A stretch of DNA of 5,592 nucleotides from Pseudomonadota bacterium (GTDB lineage Bacteria > Pseudomonadota > Gammaproteobacteria > Burkholderiales > Burkholderiaceae_C). The stretch lies in NCBI GenBank assembly GCA_023422975.1, contig JAFAGF010000094.1, forward strand, positions 1-5,592, in the 5' to 3' direction. This document shows, in pieces, positions 1 through 5,125 of the stretch (the first letter of the stretch is position 1; each line of letters starts with the position of its first letter). The notes under the pieces were generated by a model. It had not been told where the DNA came from. It saw only the letters and a program-made list of their open reading frames with translations, and searched no databases. The position numbers and the translations under genes were made by a program.

Positions 1-424
1 GGGTATTGAAGTGCAGTTTGTCCAGCTTGGTAAGGCCATCTACCAAGTCCGCGACGACTGGGCCAAAGCGTTCTGTCAAATTGTCTTTGGTGATGCCGCA
101 GTCTTCCATGGCGTCATGCAGCAAGGCTGCCATTAACGCCGGGGCATCCAGCTTCCAGTGGGCGCAAATGGTGGTGACGGCAATCGGGTGGGTGATATAG
201 GGGTCACCGCTGCTGCGCCATTGGTTGGTGTGGGCCTTGTCGGCATATTGCCAAGCTTGGCGTACCAGCTCCACGTCTGCAGGAGGTAGGTAGGACAAAT
301 AGTCCAGCATGCGTTCAAAGTGGGCGGCAGAAACGCGAGCCGCAGCTTCCAGACGTGCTTCTAAGCTCACGTCGGGGGATGTTCGGGGAGAGTCTTCTGT
401 TTTTGAATTAAAGGCCGCGTTCAT
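1..424 (-). CDS. spoT: RelA/SpoT-family bifunctional (p)ppGpp synthase/hydrolase, N-terminal part
   Basis: This gene encodes a cytosolic enzyme that makes and degrades (p)ppGpp, the stringent-response alarmone. Only the first 141 codons lie in the window; the frame stays open to the left edge. The visible part is the N-terminal HD hydrolase domain. SSGDPYITHP at residues 71-80 supplies His79, and LLHDAMED at 101-108 supplies the HDxxED metal-binding motif (His103, Asp104, Glu107, Asp108). LVDGLTKLDKL follows at 127-137. The intact HDxxED indicates active hydrolase, so SpoT/Rel rather than a hydrolase-dead RelA. The synthetase, TGS and ACT domains would lie outside the window. The ATG at 424-422 adds roughly 30 residues ahead of the part alignable with E. 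coli SpoT, and it has only a poor Shine-Dalgarno (AGGG one base from the ATG). Met39 is the next possible ATG, but starting there would leave only a short lead-in to the HD domain. The gene follows gmk-rpoZ, as in E. coli, but a strong terminator separates it from rpoZ. Confidence 0.95.
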   Translation of the reverse strand, partial: MNAAFNSKTEDSPRTSPDVSLEARLEAAARVSAAHFERMLDYLSYLPPADVELVRQAWQYADKAHTNQWRSSGDPYITHPIAVTTICAHWKLDAPALMAALLHDAMEDCGITKDNLTERFGPVVADLVDGLTKLDKLHFNT

Positions 425-433
425 ACCCTAAAT

Positions 434-484
434 GTATCGCGGGAAAGCTGCTATGGACATAGTAAAAAAAAAGCACCGCGATAC
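434..484. repeat. 9-bp inverted repeat linking the terminator to the spoT leader
   Basis: GTATCGCGG at 434-442 and CCGCGATAC at 476-484 are perfect reverse complements separated by 33 bases. The right arm covers the loop and part of both stem arms of the terminator, and the left arm ends nine bases before the spoT ATG. In a read-through RNA this pairing would exclude the terminator hairpin. Alternatively its loop portion alone could pair as a pseudoknot. A smaller dyad, CTATG-GA-CATAG (451-462), lies between the arms. The pairing is visible; any regulatory role is inference. Confidence 0.5.
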
Positions 485-491
485 GGTGCTT
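464..491 (-). terminator. Rho-independent terminator between rpoZ and spoT
   Basis: Read on the minus strand, a perfect 8-bp stem (AAGCACCG at one arm, CGGTGCTT at the other, positions 484-491 and 471-478) closes a 5-base loop. It runs directly into nine consecutive T residues (472-464, two of them in the stem). It begins 43 bases past the rpoZ stop codon. The geometry is that of a strong intrinsic terminator for the gmk-rpoZ transcript. Expression of spoT would then need read-through or its own start site in the roughly 40 bases between the T-run and the spoT ATG. On the plus strand the A-run lies before the hairpin, so it would not terminate in that direction. Confidence 0.88.
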
Positions 492-534
492 CTATTGTTG
501 CCCAGTTAGAGCAAATTCTGAAATGCGCGCAGAC

Positions 535-738
535 TTAACCGGGCACTTTTTTCAGCATTTCTAGGCCCACTTTGCCTTCTGCGATTTCGCGCAGGGCAGT
601 CACGGCAGGCTTGTTCTGGCATTCCACCTTGGGCGTATGGCCTTGGCTCAGCATGCGGGCGCGGTAAGTGGCTGCCAGCACCAGCTGGAAGCGGTTAGGG
701 ATTTGCTCCAGGCAATCTTCAACAGTAATGCGTGCCAT
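535..738 (-). CDS. rpoZ: DNA-directed RNA polymerase subunit omega
   Basis: Omega is the small accessory subunit of RNA polymerase. It binds the beta-prime subunit, helps it fold and, in E. coli, forms part of (p)ppGpp site 1. The 67-residue product begins [20 protein letters not shown], the conserved start of the family. It keeps the Ala-Arg N-terminus that in E. coli contacts (p)ppGpp, and it carries the conserved ALREI helix at residues 48-52. It ends soon after that helix, so it lacks the roughly 24-residue tail of the 91-residue E. coli protein; this short form is usual in Burkholderiales. The start is fixed by homology and by a GGAG ribosome-binding site at 749-746, seven bases upstream of the ATG. 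An in-frame upstream ATG at 813 would overlap gmk and add 25 unrelated residues. gmk ends 19 bases upstream, so the two genes should be cotranscribed. A terminator follows. Confidence 0.96.
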   Translation of the reverse strand: MARITVEDCLEQIPNRFQLVLAATYRARMLSQGHTPKVECQNKPAVTALREIAEGKVGLEMLKKVPG

Positions 739-745
739 GTGGGTA

Positions 746-749
746 CTCC
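746..749 (-). promoter_or_regulatory. Ribosome-binding site that fixes the rpoZ start
   Basis: GGAG on the minus strand, seven bases before the ATG at 738-736. It is the clearest Shine-Dalgarno in the window. It lies in the 19-base gmk-rpoZ gap and supports the 67-codon start over the longer in-frame reading that begins inside gmk. Confidence 0.7.
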
Positions 750-757
750 GGGGGAAT

Positions 758-1378
758 TCAGGAAAGGTTGAGCGATTCAAATACGTCGGAGCGCAAGCGG
801 CGCTGCGACACATACTTCAGACGCTGGGCATGAATGATTGCCTTCAGGTCAAACAGTGCGCTCTCAAATAACTCGTTAATTATAACGAAGTCGAATTTTC
901 CGACTTGCGCCATTTCTTCTTCGGCATTCTTCATGCGCAATTCAATGACCTCAGGGGCATCTTCGCCACGGTTTTCCAGGCGCGAGCGCAACTCTTCCCA
1001 ACTGGGGGGCAAGACGAAGATGAGCACGGCTTGTGGGAAGGCTTCGCGCACCTGCAGGGCGCCCTGATAGTCAATTTCCAGCAGTACGTCTTCACCAGTG
1101 CTTAGGCGATCGTGAATGCCTTTTTTGGAAGTGCCATAGCGTTTGCCATGTACGTTGGCCCATTCCACAAACGCGTTGTTGGCGACCATGGCGTCGAATT
1201 CTTGCTCGGAAGCAAAAAAGTACTCGCGGCCATGTTTTTCCTGCCCGCGGGGGGCTCGGGTGGTATGGGAGACCGAGGGATAGACGCGGGCGTCGAACGA
1301 ACGCAGCGCCTTGACCAGGCTGGATTTACCGGCTCCGCTGGGGGCGGCGACAACAAAAAGATTTCCAGGGTGTTGCAT
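758..1378 (-). CDS. gmk: Guanylate kinase
   Basis: A cytosolic nucleotide kinase that transfers phosphate from ATP to GMP to give GDP, an essential step in GTP and dGTP supply. The 206-residue product matches the family's usual length of about 200-210. A P-loop, APSGAGKSS, sits at residues 12-20 with Lys18. The GMP-binding region follows: [10 protein letters not shown] at 35-44 (Arg41 and Arg44), Glu72, and RYGTS at 80-84 with Tyr81. LLEIDYQGA at 99-107 is the conserved core strand, and the lid region contains RLENRGED at 133-140 (Arg137) and Arg148. All key residues appear present. The ATG at 1378 gives the standard distance to the P-loop; its ribosome-binding site is weak. yicC lies 70 bases upstream on the same strand with a hairpin terminator between, and rpoZ follows after 19 bases. 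The yicC-gmk-rpoZ order is widely conserved in bacteria. Confidence 0.98.
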   Translation of the reverse strand: MQHPGNLFVVAAPSGAGKSSLVKALRSFDARVYPSVSHTTRAPRGQEKHGREYFFASEQEFDAMVANNAFVEWANVHGKRYGTSKKGIHDRLSTGEDVLLEIDYQGALQVREAFPQAVLIFVLPPSWEELRSRLENRGEDAPEVIELRMKNAEEEMAQVGKFDFVIINELFESALFDLKAIIHAQRLKYVSQRRLRSDVFESLNLS

Positions 1379-1410
1379 AAGAAAAACTCGGGTGCTTGTG
1401 GCGACCTTGC

Positions 1411-1432
1411 AAAAAGGGCGCTTGCGCGCCCT
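1411..1432 (-). terminator. Probable intrinsic terminator between yicC and gmk
   Basis: On the minus strand a 7-bp GC-rich stem (AGGGCGC at 1432-1426 with GCGCCCT at 1421-1415) is capped by a GCAA tetraloop, a stable GNRA type. It is followed by T residues, five in a row counting the last stem base, and then G. It starts 16 bases past the yicC stop. The T-run is short, so termination may be partial and leave some yicC transcript reading into gmk. The 32 bases left before the gmk ATG hold no promoter that I recognise. Confidence 0.7.
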
Positions 1433-1448
1433 GTGGTTTTAACGGTGG

Positions 1449-2357
1449 TTATTCGATGTTTTGGACTTGCTCGCGCATTTGCTCAATCAGCACCTTCATG
1501 TCCACGCTGATGCGTGTCAGATCCAAGGCCGCCGATTTGGAGCCCAGCGTATTGGCTTCACGGTGCATTTCCTGAATCAAGAAATCCAGACGCTTCCCGA
1601 TTTCGCCGCCTTTTTTCAGCAGGCGCTCCACTTCATCCAAGTGCGATCCCAAACGGGTGATTTCTTCGGCTACATCAATACGGATGGCAAACGCTGTCGC
1701 TTCAGACAGGGCGCGCTCGCGGGCGGCTTCAGGTGTCACCTGACCCTCTGTCAAACCCATGGCTTCTTGCCAGCGCTCCAAAAAGCGTTGGCGCTGCTGC
1801 TCTACCAGTTGAGGCACCAGGGGGCCAGCTTGCGTAGCCAGATCGCGCAATTGGGCCACGCGGTCTTTGAGCATGTCTGCCAGACGCTTGCCTTCGCGGG
1901 CGCGGGCGTCAATCAGTTCCGTGACCGCGGACTCTGCCAAAGCGGGCACTACTTCTTGCCAATCGACTTGCACCGCATTGCCGCTGCCGGCCAGGCGCAG
2001 TGCATCTGAGACGGACAGACCCTTGGCATCGGGCAGCCAAGCTTGCACCATGTCTTGTACCGACTGCATGCGCTGCAACAAAGCAGGTGTGGGCTGGGGC
2101 AAAGAGGCGGAGGCATCGACATCGATGGCCGCGCGTACTTCGACCTTGCCGCGCTTGAGGCGCTGGGTCAGCAGGGCACGCAACGCAGGCTCCTGGCTGC
2201 GTAACTCATCGGGCAGGCGAAAGGTGAGGTCCAAAAAACGGCTGTTAACTGCGCGGATTTCAAGCCCTAAACGCACGTTCTGTGCAGAGGCGTTGTCCTC
2301 AGTAGACGCCGGTGTGTGCTGCACGCTGGCGTATCCGGTCATGCTGTAAACTGGCAT
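1449..2357 (-). CDS. yicC: YicC/YloC-family endoribonuclease
   Basis: A member of the YicC/YloC family. The E. coli protein has been linked to endoribonucleolytic turnover of RNA, including the small RNA RyhB. The 302-residue product is slightly longer than E. coli YicC (287). The N-terminal domain opens with SMTGYA at residues 5-10, then EIRAVNSRFLDLTFRLP at 33-49 and KRGKVEV near 68-74. The C-terminal domain has RIDVAEEITRLGSHL at about 226-240 and GKRLDFLIQEMHREANTLGS at about 254-273, and it ends with IEQMREQVQNIE, nearly identical to the E. coli end. The middle (about residues 85-215) is more variable and rich in helical Glu/Arg/Ala/Gln segments. The ATG at 2357 aligns with the E. coli start; its upstream region is purine-rich without a clear Shine-Dalgarno. 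The gene diverges from the kinase gene and heads the gmk-rpoZ-spoT block. Confidence 0.95.
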   Translation of the reverse strand: MPVYSMTGYASVQHTPASTEDNASAQNVRLGLEIRAVNSRFLDLTFRLPDELRSQEPALRALLTQRLKRGKVEVRAAIDVDASASLPQPTPALLQRMQSVQDMVQAWLPDAKGLSVSDALRLAGSGNAVQVDWQEVVPALAESAVTELIDARAREGKRLADMLKDRVAQLRDLATQAGPLVPQLVEQQRQRFLERWQEAMGLTEGQVTPEAARERALSEATAFAIRIDVAEEITRLGSHLDEVERLLKKGGEIGKRLDFLIQEMHREANTLGSKSAALDLTRISVDMKVLIEQMREQVQNIE

Positions 2358-2389
2358 TGGACTTTTCTTTGGTTACTTGCAATTTGGTG

Positions 2390-2395
2390 ATTATC
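2390..2395 (-). promoter_or_regulatory. Possible -10 element for yicC
   Basis: GATAAT on the minus strand matches five of six bases of the sigma-70 consensus. It would place transcription start near 2383, about 25 bases before the yicC ATG. No good -35 is found 16-18 bases upstream, so this is a weak call. For the divergent kinase gene I see only a TTGCAA at 2377-2382 with no matching -10. The whole 75-base divergent region (2358-2432) has no other recognisable site. Confidence 0.3.
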
Positions 2396-2432
2396 CAGTT
2401 TCCGCTTCGACCTTGAGGTTTACCTGAACAAA

Positions 2433-3446
2433 ATGTCTTCCAGGATCAAGCCAGCTCCTCTGCCTCCTGATACCCTCATAGGTGACTACCGCATTGTGCG
2501 CAAGCTGGCATCGGGCGGCTTTGGTGTGGTGTATCTGGCCAAAGACGCGCAAGGTCAGGAAGTGGCCATCAAGGAATATCTGCCTGCAGCACTGGCCACA
2601 CGGGCACCCGGCGAGCTGGTTCCCAAGGTGCCTCAAGAAAAAGTCTCGCTGTATCGCCTGGGCCTCAAAAGCTTTTTTGAAGAAGGCCGCGCACTGACGC
2701 AGATCTCCCACGCCTCGGTGGTGAGTGTGCTGAATTTCTTTCGCGAAAACGAGACTGTCTACATGGTCATGAATTTCCTGCGCGGTGCGTCGTTGCAGGA
2801 ATACATCGTTTTAGGCCGTGGCCAAAAACGCGCCAAGGTGCTGCGTGAGTCAACCATTCGGTCTTTGTTTGATGAGGTGCTGCGTGGACTGCGCATCGTG
2901 CACCAGCACAAGATGCTGCACTTGGACATCAAGCCTGCCAACATTTTCATCACCGATGAAGACCGGGCTGTGATGATTGATTTTGGTGCAGCCCGTGAGG
3001 TGCTGAACAAAGAGGGTAACTTCATTCGCCCGATGTACACCCCTGGTTTTGCCGCACCGGAGATGTACAAGCGCAACGGCAGCATGGGGCCGTGGACAGA
3101 CATTTATGCCGTAGGCGCTTGCATGTTTGCGTGCATGACGGGGCAGCCGCCGGCAGATGTGCCCAGCCGCCGTGACAAAGACCGTTTGATGGTGGCGCTT
3201 GCGCGCTTGCGCGGGGTGTACTCCGACAATTTGCTGGAGTTGGTGCAGTGGTCGATGGAGCTGGACCCCATGGCGCGTCCACAGTCGGTGTTCGCCTTTC
3301 ACAAGGCGCTGAGTCATGAGCCAGAGCGTCGCTATACGCCGCTGAGCATGTCGGAAAAAGTGCGTCTGCAACTGGACGCATTGATTGGAGAAGGGCGCAA
3401 AACACAGACACCCGGTGAGACTTCGGTGCGCGTGAAAACGCCATGA
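2433..3446 (+). CDS. Hanks-type serine/threonine protein kinase (non-RD, cytosolic)
   Basis: A eukaryote-like protein kinase of 337 residues that should transfer ATP phosphate to Ser/Thr; its targets are unknown. The glycine loop ASGGFGVV is at 26-33, with Ala in place of the first Gly. The VAIK lysine is Lys47, and the helix-C Glu is probably Glu84 in FFEEGRAL. The catalytic loop HLDIKPANIF is at 163-172 (Asp165, Lys167, Asn170), with Leu replacing Arg of HRD. DFG is at 183-185, TPGFAAPE at 203-210, Asp223 in WTDIYAVG, and subdomain XI Arg282. The kinase domain covers about 18-295; a polar tail with several Thr-Pro pairs follows. There is no membrane segment, PASTA or other sensor domain. 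The ATG is the only suitable start, though its GAGG lies 14 bases upstream, which is far. The stop overlaps the next gene's start as ATGA, so the phosphatase is its likely partner. Confidence 0.95.
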   Translation: MSSRIKPAPLPPDTLIGDYRIVRKLASGGFGVVYLAKDAQGQEVAIKEYLPAALATRAPGELVPKVPQEKVSLYRLGLKSFFEEGRALTQISHASVVSVLNFFRENETVYMVMNFLRGASLQEYIVLGRGQKRAKVLRESTIRSLFDEVLRGLRIVHQHKMLHLDIKPANIFITDEDRAVMIDFGAAREVLNKEGNFIRPMYTPGFAAPEMYKRNGSMGPWTDIYAVGACMFACMTGQPPADVPSRRDKDRLMVALARLRGVYSDNLLELVQWSMELDPMARPQSVFAFHKALSHEPERRYTPLSMSEKVRLQLDALIGEGRKTQTPGETSVRVKTP

Positions 3447-4363
3447 AATTTTCGATCTTTCAACTGAGTCGCCGTGGTGGCCGTGCTGTCAATGAAGACC
3501 GCATGGGCTATTGCTATACGCGGGAAGCCGCGCTGTTTTTGCTGGCTGACGGTATGGGTGGGCATGCCGAAGGTGAGGTGGCTGCCCAACTGGCGTTGCA
3601 AAGCATTGCGGCCCAGTTCCAGCGTGAAGCGCAGCCTGCTTTGGCAGCCCCCACTGATTTCTTACAACGCGCCGTGCTGCATGCGCACCAGCACATCCAG
3701 CGCTACGCCAAACTGCAGCGCATGCCAGATTCACCGCGCACCACCGTGGTGGCGCTGGTGATCCAAAACGGCGCAGCCACGTGGCTGCACTGTGGCGATT
3801 CGCGGCTCTACTGGGTGCGGCAGGGGCAGTTGCTCGCGCGCACGCGCGATCACTCGTATCTGGAGATGGAACGCAATGCCTCCACGCCCATTCGGCTGGC
3901 GCACAAGTTGCTCAATCGCAACGTGCTCTTTACCTGCTTGGGGGCGACGGGCAAACCCATTGTGGATGTGAGCGGGCCGCACACTTTGCACAGCGGCGAT
4001 CGCTTGCTGCTGTGTTCCGATGGCTTGTGGGGGGCCTTGAAGGAGCCAGCCCTGCTGCATGGGCTGTGCGCCCAGCCGGTCAATGAGGCCATTCCTGCGC
4101 TGGTGGACTCCGCCTTGCAAATTGCGGGGCCCAGCAGCGATAACGTGACGGCGCTGGCGCTGGAGTGGGAGATGCCCGAGCATGTGCCCAGCCAGTATGA
4201 CGTCAGCACCCATTCGGCGTCCGTGAGTGAGCTGTTTGCTTCCACCATCCAGTCTTCCCATGATCTGGAGTCGCTGGATGAGGCACTGGATGAAGAAGAA
4301 ATAGAGCGCAATATTGCCGAGATCAATGCGGCCATTCGCCGCTCTGCCGCAGGCAAAAGCTAA
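3443..4363 (+). CDS. PP2C-family serine/threonine protein phosphatase
   Basis: A metal-dependent Ser/Thr phosphatase of 306 residues, likely to reverse phosphorylation made by the adjoining kinase. All PP2C signature motifs are present: VNEDR at 16-20 (Asp19), ADGMGGHAEGEVAA at 35-48 (Asp36), RTTVVALV at 99-106, HCGDSRLY at 116-123, RDHS at 135-138, NVLFTCLG at 160-167, CSDGLW at 191-196 (Asp193) and SSDNVTAL at 231-238 (Asp233). The metal-binding aspartates are therefore intact. The catalytic domain ends near residue 243; about 60 more residues form a Ser-rich linker and a strongly acidic predicted helix (DEALDEEEIERNIAEI, about 279-294). There is no transmembrane segment or signal peptide. 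The ATG overlaps the kinase stop by four bases and lacks its own clear Shine-Dalgarno, which suggests translational coupling. The stand-alone form resembles PrpC/Stp/PppA-type bacterial phosphatases. Confidence 0.95.
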   Translation: MKFSIFQLSRRGGRAVNEDRMGYCYTREAALFLLADGMGGHAEGEVAAQLALQSIAAQFQREAQPALAAPTDFLQRAVLHAHQHIQRYAKLQRMPDSPRTTVVALVIQNGAATWLHCGDSRLYWVRQGQLLARTRDHSYLEMERNASTPIRLAHKLLNRNVLFTCLGATGKPIVDVSGPHTLHSGDRLLLCSDGLWGALKEPALLHGLCAQPVNEAIPALVDSALQIAGPSSDNVTALALEWEMPEHVPSQYDVSTHSASVSELFASTIQSSHDLESLDEALDEEEIERNIAEINAAIRRSAAGKS

Positions 4364-4401
4364 GTTACGGGCACTGCAGCAGCCCGCATGGGCTTGCACT
4401 T

Positions 4402-4435
4402 TGGCGCACACTGGGCGTCTATTACTGGCGCACAC
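4402..4435. repeat. Direct repeat TGGCGCACAC x2
   Basis: Two perfect 10-base copies of TGGCGCACAC, at 4402-4411 and 4426-4435, start 24 bases apart in the spacer upstream of rdgB. The intervening 14 bases are unrelated to the repeat. The function is unknown; two tandem half-sites for a regulator, or a deletion/duplication scar, would both fit. Confidence 0.5.
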
Positions 4436-4460
4436 GACGCGCTTGTCTGTGCCGATTTAT

Positions 4461-4510
4461 CAAAATAAATAGCTGTTAGCGTATGCTGTATAAGCGTTAG
4501 CGCTTGATTT
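4461..4510. repeat. Diverged Comamonadaceae-type intergenic repeat ahead of rdgB
   Basis: The AT-rich start (CAAAATAAATAGCTGTTAGCG, split here as CAAAATAAAT + AGCTGTTAGCG) and the end CGCTTGATTTG resemble a short palindromic repeat that I recall as abundant between Comamonadaceae genes, of the form AGCTG(C/T)TAGCGCTTG. In this copy GTTAGCG occurs twice (4475-4481 and 4496-4502), as if 21 bases had been duplicated or inserted in the middle. A 5-bp hairpin AAGCG-TTAG-CGCTT (4492-4505) is formed. TATAAG at 4489-4494 could act as a -10 for rdgB, but it has no good -35. Family membership is from memory, not from a search. Confidence 0.4.
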
Positions 4511-4515
4511 GACTT

Positions 4516-5121
4516 ATGAAAATTGTTCTCGCCTCCAACAACCGTGGCAAGCTGGCCGAATTGCAGTCCATGTTTGCGCCGCTGGGTGTGGAGCTGATTT
4601 GCCAGGGTGACTTGTTTGAAGGTGAAGCGCCCGAGCCGTATGGCACGTTTGTCGAAAATGCCTTGAGCAAAGCCCGCTTTGCGGCCGAAAAAACCGGCCT
4701 GCCCGCGATTGCCGACGATGCGGGGCTGTGTGTGGACGCCTTTGGCGGCCAGCCCGGTGTCGATACGGCGTATTACTGCACCCACTATGGTTACGAAAAA
4801 AGTGATGCCAACAACGTCACCTGCCTGCTGGAAAACCTGGCACCGCATGTCAACCGCAAGGCGGCCATGGTGAGCACCTTGGTGGGGGTGCGTTCGCCCA
4901 AAGACCCCGAGCCTTTGATTGCCGTGGGGCGCGTGCATGTGGAAATTGCCAAGGAACGTCGCGGCAGCAATGGCTTTGGTTTTGACCCCGTGCTCATCAT
5001 TCCCGAAGTGGGTAAAACCTTTGCCGAGATGGCGCCGGAGTTCAAAAACGACCACAGCCACCGGGGCCGAAGCACCAAGGCGATGATCGAGTTGCTGCGT
5101 ACCACTTGGCTGCAGGCGTGA
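4516..5121 (+). CDS. rdgB: RdgB/HAM1-family non-canonical purine NTP pyrophosphatase
   Basis: A cytosolic house-cleaning enzyme that hydrolyses ITP, dITP and XTP to the monophosphate and pyrophosphate, keeping deaminated purines out of DNA and RNA. The 201-residue product is close to E. coli RdgB (197). The N-terminal phosphate-binding motif is ASNNRGKLAEL at residues 6-16 (Asn9 and Lys12). TFVENALSKAR at 44-54 supplies the metal-binding Glu47, and IADDAGLCVDA at 65-75 carries the probable catalytic Asp68. GSNGFGFDPV at 150-159 and SHRGRS at 181-186 form the base-recognition and C-terminal signatures. The core is complete. The ATG gives the standard N-terminus directly before the first strand, but no Shine-Dalgarno precedes it. 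hemW starts four bases after the stop, so the two are cotranscribed. The upstream 152-base gap suggests a separate start of transcription from the kinase/phosphatase pair. Confidence 0.97.
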   Translation: MKIVLASNNRGKLAELQSMFAPLGVELICQGDLFEGEAPEPYGTFVENALSKARFAAEKTGLPAIADDAGLCVDAFGGQPGVDTAYYCTHYGYEKSDANNVTCLLENLAPHVNRKAAMVSTLVGVRSPKDPEPLIAVGRVHVEIAKERRGSNGFGFDPVLIIPEVGKTFAEMAPEFKNDHSHRGRSTKAMIELLRTTWLQA

Positions 5122-5125
5122 TCGC

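Larger units (their letters stand above)
4364..4515. other. 152-base spacer between the phosphatase gene and rdgB
   Basis: No gene is supported here. The first part is GC-rich. It contains a small hairpin (AGCCC-GCAT-GGGCT, 4381-4394) without a T-run, so it is not a convincing terminator, and a direct repeat TGGCGCACAC at 4402-4411 and 4426-4435. The second part, from about 4456, is AT-rich and repeat-like (see the separate entry). Translation in the phosphatase frame past its stop gives 36 codons with no recognisable homology, and I see no remnant of rph. Confidence 0.6.

Noticed and set aside
133..318. 61-codon minus-strand frame within spoT
   Set aside because: It is out of frame with the spoT reading, which runs open from 424 to the edge and contains the HD motif.
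535..813. Longer 92-residue version of omega starting at 813
   Set aside because: The extra 25 residues overlap the end of gmk and resemble nothing. The GGAG site and homology both place the start at 738.
1461..2009. 182-codon plus-strand frame opposite yicC
   Set aside because: Antisense to conserved yicC codons, with Gln/His/Leu-rich shadow composition and no recognisable family.
2433..4363. Type VI secretion regulatory pair (PpkA/PppA)
   Set aside because: The families match in general, but there is no FHA protein, no membrane-anchored kinase and no secretion gene in the window, and the neighbours are housekeeping genes.
4381..4397. Terminator after the phosphatase gene
   Set aside because: The AGCCC/GGGCT hairpin is short, needs a bulge to extend, and is followed by ACTTTGG rather than a T-run.
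3731..4435. 234-codon minus-strand frame opposite the phosphatase gene
   Set aside because: Shadow of a well-supported PP2C gene. It has no motif and no start context.
4387..4467. Small ORF of 26 codons starting ATGGGCTTGCAC
   Set aside because: No Shine-Dalgarno, it includes the direct repeats, and it has no recognisable product. It is better explained as spacer DNA.
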